Of a stretch of DNA of 64,000 bases, positions 24,599-32,884 are shown in pieces. Under the pieces are notes generated by a model, which saw nothing but the letters and a program-made list of their open reading frames with translations, was not told the origin of the DNA and searched no databases. This DNA is from Kitasatospora sp. SolWspMP-SS2h (GTDB lineage: Bacteria; Actinomycetota; Actinomycetes; Streptomycetales; Streptomycetaceae), in the NCBI RefSeq assembly GCF_003259315.1, contig NZ_QLLT01000004.1, forward strand, positions 186,001 through 250,000, read 5' to 3'. How positions within the stretch are numbered: the first letter of the stretch is position 1; every line of letters begins with the position of its first letter. A program made the position numbers and the translations under genes.

Positions 24599-25969
24599 GT
24601 GGCAGAGGACGGGCAGCAGCAGCCGCCTGACGGCGACCCCGGGACCAGGCGCGGCCCCGCCTCCCAGCAGGACATGCGGCGGCAGAACCTCGCCCTGGTG
24701 ATGCGCACCGTCGCCGCCGCCCACCCGCTCTCCCGCGCCGACGTGGCCGGCCGCACCGGGCTGACCCGGACCGCCGTCTCCAGCCTGGTCGACGAACTCA
24801 TCGGCGGCGGCCTGCTGCTGGAGGGCGAACTGGAGCGCAGCGGCCGGGTCGGCCGCCCCGGCCGGGCCCTGGTGCTGAACGGGGACGGACCGGCCGGGCT
24901 GGGCCTGGAGATCGGCGTCGAGCACCTCAGCGCCTGCGTCCTCGACCTGCGCGGCGAGGTCCGGGTCGAACTGCACCGCCCCGCCGCGAACGCGGCCCGC
25001 TCCGCCGGGCAGACCCTCGCCGAACTCGCCGAACTCGCCGACCGGGCCGAACGCGAGGCCGTCGCGCTCGGCCTGCGGGTGGTCGGCCGGGTGCTCGCCG
25101 TCCCCGGCAGCGTCCCGCTGGGCAGCCCCGCCAACCAGGTCGAGCACGCCCCCAACCTGGGCTGGCACCAGGTCGACGTCACCGAGCTGTGGCCCGGCCC
25201 CGGCACCGCCCCCGCCGTCGAGAACGAGGCCAACCTCGGCGCGCTGGCCGAACTCTGGCAGGGCACCGGCAGCGGCACCTTCGTGCACATCTCGGCGGGC
25301 GAGGGCATCGGCGGCGCGCTCGTCCTGGACGGGCGCCTGTTCCGCGGCGTCCAGGGCTTCGCGGGCGAACTCGGCCACCTCACCGTCCGCCCCGACGGCC
25401 GCCCCTGCTCCTGCGGCGCCCGCGGCTGCCTCGAACCGTACGCGGGCCTGGCGGCGGTGCTCCGCTCCGCCGGGTTCACCGACGAACTGGACGAACTGGA
25501 CGGGCTGGACGGGCCCGACAGGTTCGACGGGCTCGACGAGTCGGACCGGCTGGACCGGTCGGAGCGGTCGGACGGTTCCAGCGGGGCGCCGGGTGCGACA
25601 AGCCTGACGGGGCGTCAGAACGGCGACCCCATCGCGGAGTTGGTCCGCCGAGCGGAGCAGGGCGACCCGGCGACCCGGCGCGCGCTCCGGCACGCCGGCA
25701 CCGCGCTGGGCACCGCGCTGGCCGCCGCGGTCAACCTGGTCGACCCCGACTCGCTGGTCCTCGGCGGCGGCTACGCCGACCTCGCGCAGTGGCTGCTGCC
25801 CGCGATGCGGACCGAGCTGGCCGCGCTGATCCGGGTCCGCCCCTGGCCCGAAGAGGCCCTGCGGGCCTCGCCGTTGGGCCGCCGTGGTCCCGTCCTCGGC
25901 GCGGCCCTGGTCACCGTCCGCAGCCTGCACTCCGACCCGGCGGGCCTCTGGCTGGCCGAGACCGCCTGA
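24599..25969 (+). CDS. xylR: ROK-family transcriptional repressor, probable XylR
   Basis: A 456-residue ROK protein. A winged helix at the N terminus (LSRADVAGRTGLTRTAVSSL) is followed by the sugar-kinase-like domain with HISAGEGIGGALVLDG. The ROK zinc cluster PCSCGARGCLEPYAG (CxCGxxGCxE) is intact. Position next to xylB implies repression of xylA/xylB, relieved by xylose. A ~45-residue, strongly acidic insertion (about residues 298-342, many D/E/L repeats such as DELDELDGLDGPDRF) interrupts the C-terminal domain right after the zinc cluster region. GTG at 24599 is chosen for GGAGGG 11 bases upstream and the family N terminus; GTG at 24563 is also possible. Confidence 0.88.
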   Translation: MAEDGQQQPPDGDPGTRRGPASQQDMRRQNLALVMRTVAAAHPLSRADVAGRTGLTRTAVSSLVDELIGGGLLLEGELERSGRVGRPGRALVLNGDGPAGLGLEIGVEHLSACVLDLRGEVRVELHRPAANAARSAGQTLAELAELADRAEREAVALGLRVVGRVLAVPGSVPLGSPANQVEHAPNLGWHQVDVTELWPGPGTAPAVENEANLGALAELWQGTGSGTFVHISAGEGIGGALVLDGRLFRGVQGFAGELGHLTVRPDGRPCSCGARGCLEPYAGLAAVLRSAGFTDELDELDGLDGPDRFDGLDESDRLDRSERSDGSSGAPGATSLTGRQNGDPIAELVRRAEQGDPATRRALRHAGTALGTALAAAVNLVDPDSLVLGGGYADLAQWLLPAMRTELAALIRVRPWPEEALRASPLGRRGPVLGAALVTVRSLHSDPAGLWLAETA

Positions 25970-26113
25970 CCGGACGCGCCTCCACCGCTCCGGCCAGGGC
26001 CTTCCGGCCGCGTGGTGCGGTGCGGCGGGTGCACCGGTGGCCGGGCGCGTGGTGCTGGGCGGGTGCGCCCGGCCACCGGAGTGCGGGGGAGGGGCCGGAG
26101 GGCGGTGGGAGGG

Positions 26114-26731
26114 TCAGCGGGGCAGCGGGGCCGAGCGCAGGCCGCGGGCGGTGAGGGCGGCCAGGACGGCGGGCAGCGCGGTGACGGTGTTGCGGTTGCC
26201 GTGGTCGTGCAGCAGGACGGTGTCGCCGGGGCGGGCCACGGCCACCGCGGCGGCGACCTCGGCGGGCGGGGTGCCGTCCCAGTCGCGGGTGTCGACCTCC
26301 CAGAGCGTCTCGGTCAGGCCTGCGGCGGTGGCGAGCGAGCGGATCGCCGGGTCGGTGTCCCCGTACGGCGGTCGGAACAGCGTCGGCGGGCGGCCGGTGA
26401 GCGCGGTCAGGAGCCGGTTGGTGCGCTCGATCTCGTTCCGGGCGGCGGATCGCGGCAGGCCCGGCAGGGAGGGGTGCGACCAGCTGTGGTTGCCGATCGC
26501 CATGCCGGCCCGGTGCAGGGCGCGGACCAGTTCGGGGTGGCGTTCGGCCTGGGCGCCGCAGAGGAAGAAGGTGGCGCGGTGCCCGGCGGCGGTGAGCGCG
26601 GCGAGCAGTTCGGGCGTGGAGTCCGGGTGCGGGCCGTCGTCGAAGGTCAGCGCGAGGGTGTCGGACGGCGGTGGGGGCGGCGGCAGCGGGCCTGCGGCGT
26701 CGGGTGGGGGCACGGGTGCGGACTCGGCCAT
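26114..26731 (-). CDS. CE4 polysaccharide deacetylase (NodB domain), possibly acetylxylan esterase
   Basis: A 205-residue NodB-domain protein with all five CE4 motifs: TFDDGPHPD (metal and base Asp), HSWSHPSL (H-S-x-x-H metal pair), RPPYG, DTRDWDG and LLHDHG. The family removes N- or O-acetyl groups from chitin, peptidoglycan or acetylxylan. There is no signal peptide; the first 22 residues are a Pro/Ala stretch, so it may be cytoplasmic, or its true export route is not visible. A TCGAAAATTTCGA palindrome lies 20 bases before the start. With the xylose genes and a LacI regulator on either side, acetylxylan or acetylated xylo-oligosaccharides are the likeliest substrate. Confidence 0.85.
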   Translation of the reverse strand: MAESAPVPPPDAAGPLPPPPPPSDTLALTFDDGPHPDSTPELLAALTAAGHRATFFLCGAQAERHPELVRALHRAGMAIGNHSWSHPSLPGLPRSAARNEIERTNRLLTALTGRPPTLFRPPYGDTDPAIRSLATAAGLTETLWEVDTRDWDGTPPAEVAAAVAVARPGDTVLLHDHGNRNTVTALPAVLAALTARGLRSAPLPR

Positions 26732-26750
26732 GGTGCCCCTCCTGACGGGT

Positions 26751-26763
26751 CGAAAATTTCGAA
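26751..26763. promoter_or_regulatory. BxlR-like operator of the deacetylase gene
   Basis: The perfect palindrome TCGAAAATTTCGA (CGAAA-N-TTTCG type) matches the form described for xylan-responsive LacI regulators (BxlR) in Streptomyces. It lies 20 bases upstream of the deacetylase ATG and downstream of a LacI gene. Confidence 0.65.
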
Positions 26764-26902
26764 CTCCGGCCGAATGTTACGGCGCGACCCGGACGACGGT
26801 AGGGGAGCCCGGCGAGGGCGTCAACCACCCGCGCGCGGCCCGGAGGGTCCGGAACCGCGTGCGGGTGAGTGAGGGGGGCGGCGAGGGTGGGCGGGGTGCC
26901 GC

Positions 26903-27934
26903 TCAGGCGTCGGCGGGTGGCGGGGCGGTGCTGGCGCGGACGACCAGGCTGGTGGCGAGGTCGACCCGGGTGGCGGAGGGGTGCTCGCCGCGGCCCAGGC
27001 CGATGGCCAGCCGGGCCGCGGTCTCGGCCATCTCCACCAGCGGCTGGCGCACCGTGGTGAGCGGCGGCCCGACCCAGCGGGCCAGCGGCAGGTCGTCGAA
27101 GCCGACCACGGAGAGGTCCTCCGGCACCCGCAGGCCCAGTTCGCGGGCGGCCTCGTACACGCCGAGGGCCTGGAGGTCGTTGCCCGCGAAGATCGCGGTG
27201 GGCCGGTCGGGCCGGGTGAGCAGGGCGCGGGCCGCGGCGTACCCGGCCTCGTGGTGGAAGTCGCCCTCGTGGATCAGCTCCGGGTCCACCGGCAGCCGGG
27301 CAGTCCCCAGCGCGGTGCGGTAGCCGTCGATCCGGGCGCGGCTGCACATCATGCCGGACGGCCCGGAGATCATCGCGATCCGGCGGTGGCCCAGGTCGAG
27401 CAGGTGGCGGGTGGCGGCGAGGCCGCCCTGCCAGTTGCCGGTGCCGACGGCGGGCACCCCCTCGGCCGGGTCGCCGGCCGGGTCCAGCACCACGAACGGG
27501 ATGTCGCGGCTGGTGAGTTGGTCGCGCTGGGCGGCGTCCAGCTCGGACAGCACCAGCACCACCCCGGCCGGCCGGCGGGCCAGCACGCCGTCCACCCAGG
27601 TCTGCCCCGGGGTGAGCCGCCCCGCGGACTCGGAGAGCACCACGCTCAGCCCCTCGTCCCGGGCGACGTTCTCCACCCCCCGGATCACCTCCATCGCCCA
27701 GGCGCTGTCGAGCTGGTGGAAGACCAGGTCGAGCAGCCGGGACGGCGGCGCGGCGGTGCGGCGGCGCTGGTAGCCGGTGCGGCGCAGGATCTCCTCGACC
27801 TTGGCCCGGGTGGCGGGCGCGACGTCGGCCCGGCCGTTCAGCACTTTCGAAACTGTCGGCGCCGAGACGCCGGCCGCCCGGGCGATCTCCGACAGCGTCG
27901 GTGCGGGGTCGGGTTCGAGTTCTGCAGCGCTCAT
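26903..27934 (-). CDS. LacI-family transcriptional regulator (BxlR-like)
   Basis: A 343-residue LacI regulator. The helix-turn-helix and hinge helix are TLSEIARAAGVSAPTVSKVL and NGRADVAPATRAKVEEIL. The periplasmic-binding-like domain includes HLLDLGHRRIAMISGPSG, AIFAGNDLQALGVYEAAREL and VVGFDDLPLARWVGPPLTTV. The layout resembles BxlR/xylobiose-type repressors. ATG at 27932-27934 fits the family N terminus, though the ribosome-binding site is poor. It points toward the deacetylase gene, 171 bases further on, whose promoter has a suitable palindrome. The effector is probably a xylo-oligosaccharide (inferred). Confidence 0.88.
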   Translation of the reverse strand: MSAAELEPDPAPTLSEIARAAGVSAPTVSKVLNGRADVAPATRAKVEEILRRTGYQRRRTAAPPSRLLDLVFHQLDSAWAMEVIRGVENVARDEGLSVVLSESAGRLTPGQTWVDGVLARRPAGVVLVLSELDAAQRDQLTSRDIPFVVLDPAGDPAEGVPAVGTGNWQGGLAATRHLLDLGHRRIAMISGPSGMMCSRARIDGYRTALGTARLPVDPELIHEGDFHHEAGYAAARALLTRPDRPTAIFAGNDLQALGVYEAARELGLRVPEDLSVVGFDDLPLARWVGPPLTTVRQPLVEMAETAARLAIGLGRGEHPSATRVDLATSLVVRASTAPPPADA

Positions 27935-28268
27935 GGGACGGATAGTAGCGCCCCCGAGAAACAGGGCGGGACGGTGCGCGAACCGGGGACCGTCCCCGGC
28001 GGGCGGCCCCGGCCCGGGCGGTCGCGCGGCGTAGCGCCACCGCAACATTCGGCAGTCGAACGAAACCTTCCGGTGGCCGTGGAGTCCGCCGGACCGGCCG
28101 CCCGGCCCCCGGGACGCGCCGGGGCCGCCACCCGGTCAGGTGACGGCCCCTCGGCTCCGTCCCCGCCCGCGGAGCAGCAGTCGGCGGACCTCACGGCGGC
28201 GGGCACCGGTCGCCGCCCACCGGAACGACGGGACGCGGTGCCCGGTGCGCGGAGTCGGCTGCCGCGGG
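27935..28268. other. Intergenic region between LacI gene and SapA-like gene
   Basis: No gene is visible in these 334 bases. A 9-bp inverted repeat with a long loop (28200-28208 and 28236-28244) may end the SapA-like transcript. GGCAGTCGAACGAAACC near 28050 may belong to the LacI promoter. Confidence 0.45.
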
Positions 28269-28679
28269 TCAGCTGCAGTGGGAGTGGAACTGGTTGTTGA
28301 TCTCGCCGTTGATTTCGCCCTCCCAGTCGATGCACGCCCCCGGCGCGTACAGGTACACGGGACCGGCGTAGGTGGTGTAGAAGTCCAGGTCCTGCTTCCA
28401 CTGGGTGGTGCCGCTCTTCTTGATCGACGCACCGACGTCCACCAGGTAGGAGCTGGGGTGGCTCCGGACCGTCACGACGCAGTTGTAGCCGTTGGAGCTG
28501 TTGTACGTGAGGAAGACCGTCCCTCCGGCCAGCGGCAGGGTGTCGATGACGCCGTACCCGGAACCGCACACGCCGTTGTAGGTGGCCGCCTCGGCCACCG
28601 AGGGGGTGACGGCGACTGCGGTGGCCGCGACCGCGGTGACCGCCGTCGTGAGGGCGGCCCGCTTGAGGAGCTTCTTCAT
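28269..28679 (-). CDS. Spore-associated protein A (SapA)-like secreted protein
   Basis: A 136-residue exported protein with a classic Sec signal (KKLLKRAALTTAVTAVAAT, cleavage after VAEAA). The mature part has four Cys (VCGSGYGVIDTL, NGYNCVVTVR, GACIDWEG, HSHCS) and the motifs TVFLTYNSSNGYNC and YFTTYAGPVYLYAPG-like sequence. This is the pattern of the SapA family, first found in Streptomyces coelicolor spore coats. Its biochemical role is unknown. It is monocistronic. A pair of GCGTATCG repeats lies about 100-130 bases upstream. Confidence 0.8.
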   Translation of the reverse strand: MKKLLKRAALTTAVTAVAATAVAVTPSVAEAATYNGVCGSGYGVIDTLPLAGGTVFLTYNSSNGYNCVVTVRSHPSSYLVDVGASIKKSGTTQWKQDLDFYTTYAGPVYLYAPGACIDWEGEINGEINNQFHSHCS

Positions 28680-29082
28680 GATTCCACCTGTCCTTGTCCG
28701 CTGCTGTGATCCGGCGGGCGGCCGACGTCGTACCGGTGGGGTGATCGCTCCCGGCCCCCGCGGTCATGCTGCTGGACCGGCGTATCGTCACGGTGGCGTC
28801 CGCGTATCGCCCGGCCCGGCGGGTGAACGGGAGGGCCGGACGGCGGCGGCGCGCGGCGCGCAGGAGGGCCGGGCCCGGAGCGTGCCGCATTAACGAGGGA
28901 GAACTTCGGGGCGAACAGCGTCGGCGTGGGAGGGATTCCACTTCCGGACTTCCTCTGTGCACACATAGCGTTCGCGGCGTGACGATGTGCGTCCGGTCCG
29001 TGGTCCACGCGGGGCGGCAGGGCGTTCGGTGGCGCGGCCGGGGAACGGCCGTGGCCCGGCAGACGATCCGGGGGTAGCGGCG
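28680..29082. other. Divergent intergenic region of the SapA-like gene
   Basis: No gene seen in 403 bases. GCGTATCG occurs at 28780-28787 and 28802-28809, 22 bp apart (two helical turns), about 100 bases before the SapA-like start. A TGTGCACA palindrome lies near 28955-28962. These are candidate regulator sites only. Confidence 0.45.
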
Positions 29083-29529
29083 GTGCGCGGGGAGGGCCTG
29101 TTCACGGAGCGGGCGCCGAACGGGCGGTTCCAGTGGCAGCTCAAGGCGATGAACGGCCGGGTGGTGGCGGTGTCCTCCTCCGTCCACGAGTCGTCCGTCG
29201 ACGCCGAACGGGCGTTCGCGGAGCTGGTGGCCCTGGGGCCGGCGCTGGTGGCGCGGATCACCCATGTCCGCGACGGGCTGGGCTGGACCTGGGTGGTGCC
29301 GGGGCCGCGCGGTAATCCGTTGGTCAAGTCGAGCCGGGCGTACGAGCGTTACGCGACCTGCCAGAACGCGTTCCGGCGGTTCATGGCGCTGGTGGCCCGG
29401 ATGGCGGAGACGGCGGAGGCGGCAGCGGCGGAGGCCCCCGCCCCCGTCGGACCCGGTGGCCGGCCCGGCAGCGGATTCGGTGGCCGGCCCGGCGGCGGGC
29501 CCGGGCCCCGGGCCGGGGGCGGTTCGTGA
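29083..29529 (+). CDS. YegP/DUF1508-like protein, first of a coupled pair
   Basis: A 148-residue protein with two copies of a short motif. One is NGRFQWQLKAMNGRVVAVSS; the other, NPLVKSSRAYERYATCQNAF, fits the 'residual half' of the YegP/DUF1508 fold (pattern W-x-L-K-A-x-N-G ... I-x-S-S-x-x-Y). The C-terminal ~35 residues are Gly/Pro/Ala-rich. Function of the family is unknown; some members form dimers built from repeated beta-alpha units. GTG at 29083 is chosen where homology begins. Its stop overlaps the start of the next gene (GTGA at 29526-29529), so the pair is translationally coupled. Confidence 0.6.
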   Translation: MRGEGLFTERAPNGRFQWQLKAMNGRVVAVSSSVHESSVDAERAFAELVALGPALVARITHVRDGLGWTWVVPGPRGNPLVKSSRAYERYATCQNAFRRFMALVARMAETAEAAAAEAPAPVGPGGRPGSGFGGRPGGGPGPRAGGGS

Positions 29530-29939
29530 GCACGGTGGAGACCGGCCGCGGCCCCCGGCTGGTGCCGGTGCGCGGGGCGGACGGCCGGGTCGGCTGGTCG
29601 CTGGTGGCCGCGAACGGCAGGCGGCTCGCCTCGGCCGCCCGCGCCTACCGTGACGACCGCGAACTGGCTCTCGGAATAGGGGAGTTGCTGGCCGAACGGG
29701 CGGCCCTGCGGTTCGTCCTGGGCCAGCGCGAGGACCGGCTCTGGGTCTGGACGGCGCACCTGCCCGCCCGTACCACCCGGGCCGGCGCGGGCGGCGGCGA
29801 GGCGATCGCCCGCAGCGCCCGGGGCTACCTGCGCCGCGACCAGTGCCGGCAGAGCGTGACCGCCTTCCTCCAGGGCGCCGACCACGTCCAGCGGCTGCGC
29901 CGCCTGGGCGGCGGCTCGGCCCTGTCGCCCGGCTGGTAG
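29526..29939 (+). CDS. YegP/DUF1508-like protein, second of a coupled pair
   Basis: A 137-residue protein. It carries DGRVGWSLVAANGRRLASAA near the N terminus and IARSARGYLRRDQCRQSVTA near the C terminus, the two halves of the YegP-like pattern. It has no signal peptide or membrane segment. The GTG start overlaps the stop of the preceding paralogue by GTGA, which suggests equal production and perhaps a heteromer. Function unknown. Confidence 0.6.
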   Translation: MSTVETGRGPRLVPVRGADGRVGWSLVAANGRRLASAARAYRDDRELALGIGELLAERAALRFVLGQREDRLWVWTAHLPARTTRAGAGGGEAIARSARGYLRRDQCRQSVTAFLQGADHVQRLRRLGGGSALSPGW

Positions 29940-30375
29940 GCGTACCGAGGCCCCTCAACCCCCTTGCGGAGGGGGTGTGTCGGCATACCTCCGAGGGCGG
30001 TCGGCCGGAGCCGTCCCCGGCCTCCGGCGCGGGGCCGGAGGCCGCCCGGACGGATGCGGGCGAGGGGCGGGGGTTGTGCGGGGCTGGTGCAGCGGGAGTG
30101 AAGCGGAGATGGCCGGGGTGACCCCGTGGGCACACCTGGAGAAGAACGCCTCCGTGGTGCGAAGGGTGGCCGACGGCCCGTCAATCACCTTGCTGAGCAG
30201 TCGCTTTGAGAGGACGGGCGGAGCATCGGCGGCGGGGCGGCCGGGGGAGGCGGTGCTTCCGGACGGCGGGCGGTCGCGGCGAGGATCACTCCGCCGGGAA
30301 GCCGCGGAGCTCTCCGGCACCGGGCCCCGCCAGGCCCGGTCCAGCTAGGACTTTCCTTGATGGAGGAACAGGACC
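29940..30375. other. Leader region of the Pst-like locus's first binding protein
   Basis: No gene seen in 436 bases. Just before the ribosome-binding site lies a hairpin, ACCGGGCC-6 nt-GGCCCGGT (30319-30340), which could be an RNA control element. I searched by eye for direct-repeat PHO boxes (GTTCACC type) and saw none. Confidence 0.45.
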
Positions 30376-31407
30376 ATGCGTCACACCGCTGCCAAGGCGT
30401 TCGCGGCCGCCGCGATGACCGCCGCCGCTCTCGCCACCGTCGCCGTCCCGGCGATGGCTGACCCGGCCACGGGTGTCACCCCGGCCGCCCAGGACATCGT
30501 CGGTGCCGGTTCGGACACCACGCAGGCTCTGCTCAACCAGTTCTCGGTCGACTACAACGCCACCCTGGGCGCGGGCTCCACCCTGCCGCACCTGTACAGC
30601 TGGGACGCGACCGGTTCGGCCACCATCACCCCGAAGGCCGGCGCCGGCACCATCACCCGTCCGAACGGCTCCGGCGCCGGCATCTCCGCGCTGAACGCCA
30701 ACACCAGCGCCACCCTGGACTTCGCCCGCTCCTCCCGCACCCGGCAGGGCACCGACCCGGCCACCATCCTGTTCGTGGCGTTCGCCAAGGACGCGGTGAC
30801 CTGGTCGGCGAAGTCCGGCGGCAACGCGCCGACCAACCTGACCACCCAGGACCTGAACGACATCTACTCCTGCAAGGCCGGCAAGACCAACTGGTCGAAC
30901 TTCGGCGGCACCGCCGGCACCATCAAGCCCTACCTGCCGCAGCTCAGCTCCGGCACCCGCTCCTTCTTCCTGGGCGCCATCGGCAACCCGGTCCTGGGCG
31001 CCTGCGTCGTCAGCGGCCCGGAGGAGAACGAGGGCACCGACGCCGCGCTGAACGACCCGAACGTCATCTTCCCGTACTCCGTCGGCCACTGGGTGGGCCA
31101 GGCCAACGGCCACACCACCGCCACCGACAACAAGGGCAACCTGACCCTGCGCAACATCAACGGCGTCGCCCCGCTGACCGGCACCGGCACCCTGAACGCC
31201 GCGTTCGCCAACCCGACCTACGGCCGGGTGCTCTACAACGTGGTCCGCGCCGCCGAGTGGAACGCCAGCCCGGCGACCACCCAGAGCACCGCTCTGCGCG
31301 CGATCTTCGGCCCGACCGGCTACATCTGCTCCACCCCCGGCCGCGCCAGCATCACCAGCTACGGCTACCTCAACCTGGCCGCCGCGTCCTGCGGCTCGAC
31401 CATCTGA
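30376..31407 (+). CDS. Secreted PstS-like substrate-binding protein
   Basis: A 343-residue exported protein with a Sec signal ending PAMADP (about residue 28) and no lipobox, so it is probably released rather than anchored. The mature part has the PBP-like (PstS) type II fold: DIVGAGSDTTQALLNQF at the first ligand loop, ATLDFARSSRT, ILFVAFAKDAVTWSAK and PQLSSGTRSFFLGA at the second loop. It probably binds phosphate or another oxyanion or small metabolite for the transporter genes 5 kb downstream, or acts as a free scavenger. The RBS is GGAGG. A 13-bp terminator follows. Confidence 0.8.
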   Translation: MRHTAAKAFAAAAMTAAALATVAVPAMADPATGVTPAAQDIVGAGSDTTQALLNQFSVDYNATLGAGSTLPHLYSWDATGSATITPKAGAGTITRPNGSGAGISALNANTSATLDFARSSRTRQGTDPATILFVAFAKDAVTWSAKSGGNAPTNLTTQDLNDIYSCKAGKTNWSNFGGTAGTIKPYLPQLSSGTRSFFLGAIGNPVLGACVVSGPEENEGTDAALNDPNVIFPYSVGHWVGQANGHTTATDNKGNLTLRNINGVAPLTGTGTLNAAFANPTYGRVLYNVVRAAEWNASPATTQSTALRAIFGPTGYICSTPGRASITSYGYLNLAAASCGSTI

Positions 31408-31444
31408 CGCTCCCGCACCGGGTCCGTCACCCCCGCACCACCCG

Positions 31445-31477
31445 CCGCCCGTCCCGGCCACACCCCGGGACGGGCGG
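31445..31477 (+). terminator. Terminator of the secreted binding-protein gene
   Basis: CCGCCCGTCCCGG (31445-31457) pairs exactly with 31465-31477 around a 7-nt loop, 38 bases past the stop. Confidence 0.75.
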
Positions 31478-31494
31478 TGGCCCTTGGCGGCACC

Positions 31495-31620
31495 AGGTAC
31501 GACCACGCACCACCGCGCGCCACGCCTCATCGAGCACCACGCGCCACCACGCAGCACCGTCCCGCGCCACGCGCCGCCACGCACCACGCGCCACCATGCA
31601 CCGGGTGCCACCGCGCACCC
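31495..31620 (+). repeat. CAC-rich degenerate repeat in a 5' leader
   Basis: About 126 bases are built from imperfect CACCACGCGCCAC-like units with little T. They lie directly before the start of the secreted protein at 31638 and would be unstructured C/A-rich leader RNA. No function is evident. Confidence 0.6.
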
Positions 31621-31637
31621 CGTCCGAAGGAGCCACG

Positions 31638-32222
31638 ATGTCCCGTCTCACCGTCCGGATCGCCGCCGCGGCCGCCGGCCTCGCCCTCGTCGCCACCGCC
31701 GCCTCCGCCACTTCCGCCTCCGCCGCCCCGGCGGCCGGCAACGCGGTGATCAACGAGAGCAACGCCTTCTTCCAGCAGGCCGCCCAGGCCGGCGTCGTGG
31801 CCGTGCCGCTGCCCACCGCCACCGCGGGCTACAACGCGACCACCGGCCTGTCGGCGAGCTTCCCGGTGACCGACGGCACCGGCGGCCTGCGCGACTTCTT
31901 CGGCGGCGTCCGGCTCGGCGGCGGCCTGCTGTTCGTCGACGCGAAGACCGGCAGCGCGGTCTCCTTCCACCAGCTGGCCTTCTCCTTCGAGGACTGGACG
32001 CTGACCGCCGTCCCGGACGGCTCGACCACCCCGGTGGCGCTGTTCGACCCGGCCGGCGACAACGCCATCAACTACAGCGGCACCACGCAGAACCTGACCG
32101 CCGCTTCGCTGGTCCTGGACGCCGCGGGGGCCCAGTACCTCGACACCAAGCTGCACACCGCGTTCTTCGCGGCGGGCCAGAGCGTCGGCTCCTTCACGGT
32201 GTCCTACACGCCCGCCTCCTGA
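31638..32222 (+). CDS. Secreted protein of unknown function
   Basis: A 194-residue protein with a Sec signal (RIAAAAAGLALVATAASATS, cleavage near SASAA). The mature domain has about 160 residues, few charges and no Cys. It contains NAVINESNAFFQQAAQAGVV and GLRDFFGGVRLGGGLLFVD, and looks all-beta. AAGGAG precedes the ATG. It sits between the free binding protein and the membrane part of the Pst-like locus, so it may be an accessory exoprotein, but nothing shows this directly. No family recognised. Confidence 0.65.
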   Translation: MSRLTVRIAAAAAGLALVATAASATSASAAPAAGNAVINESNAFFQQAAQAGVVAVPLPTATAGYNATTGLSASFPVTDGTGGLRDFFGGVRLGGGLLFVDAKTGSAVSFHQLAFSFEDWTLTAVPDGSTTPVALFDPAGDNAINYSGTTQNLTAASLVLDAAGAQYLDTKLHTAFFAAGQSVGSFTVSYTPAS

Positions 32223-32268
32223 CGCCCCGTCGGATCGCTCCGCCGGAACGGCCCGACGGCACGGCGAC

Positions 32269-32305
32269 GCCGGGGCCCCGCGCGTACTACGCGCGGGGCC
32301 CCGGC
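32269..32305. terminator. Bidirectional terminator between convergent genes
   Basis: A 37-base perfect palindrome with a one-base centre: arms 32269-32286 (GCCGGGGCCCCGCGCGTA) and 32288-32305. It lies 47 bases after the secreted protein's stop and 20 bases from the stop of the convergent PRC-barrel gene. Confidence 0.8.
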
Positions 32306-32324
32306 GGGCGGGGGACGGGCGGGG

Positions 32325-32675
32325 TCAGATGGTTCCGCCGCTGTAGTAGCCGCCGAGCTGGTCGCGGTAGGCCGGATCGTCGGTGTGGTGGCCCGCGTCG
32401 CGGGCGGGCGAGTTCTTCACCTCGTCCTTGGAGCGGTTCACGTACACCGCCTGGTCCTCGTGGTCGATCCGGGTGATGGTGCCGGCCGGGAGCAGCACCT
32501 CGTGGCCGAAGATCCACGGGCCGGTGTCGACCACGATGTAACCGGCGTCGACGTCCTCGGTGTGCTTGTCGACCTTGCCGATGTGGCCGTCGGTGGCCTC
32601 GACCCGGTAGCCGGTCAGGTCCGAGCCCGCGGTGTAGCCCTCGGCACCCTCGTAACCCCACAGTCCGCTGGTCAC
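32325..32675 (-). CDS. PRC-barrel domain protein
   Basis: A 116-residue soluble protein. Residues ~18-85 form a PRC-barrel (LTGYRVEATDGHIGKVDKHT then TGPWIFGHEVLLPAGTITRI), a small beta-barrel found in RNA-processing and photosynthetic proteins. In actinobacteria it occurs in abundant small stress-type proteins of unknown role. The C terminus is acidic and His/Asp-rich. GTG at 32673-32675 has GAGGAGG upstream. It converges on the secreted protein gene. Confidence 0.82.
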   Translation of the reverse strand: MTSGLWGYEGAEGYTAGSDLTGYRVEATDGHIGKVDKHTEDVDAGYIVVDTGPWIFGHEVLLPAGTITRIDHEDQAVYVNRSKDEVKNSPARDAGHHTDDPAYRDQLGGYYSGGTI

Positions 32676-32884
32676 AGCTGCCTCCTCGTCGGTGTGCGTC
32701 GATCGTCTGCTGGACACTCGACTGCCCCGGACCCGGTCGACCATGCCTCCACGGGACGGACGGGACGGACGGAACGGACAGGGCGGCCAGGAAGGACAGG
32801 ACGGGACGGCAGGAGGGGCCGGGACGGCGGCGGCCCGTGGCGTGCCGGTCCGGTGCGGCGGTGCGACGGGCTTAGGGTCGCCGG

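Noticed and set aside
27840..27862. TTTCGAAA palindrome inside the LacI gene as an operator
   Set aside because: It lies in the codons of the conserved TVSKVL helix, so coding constraint explains it.
29940..30375. PHO box upstream of the PstS-like genes
   Set aside because: No pair of GTTCACC-type 11-base direct repeats could be seen here or at 33494-33752.
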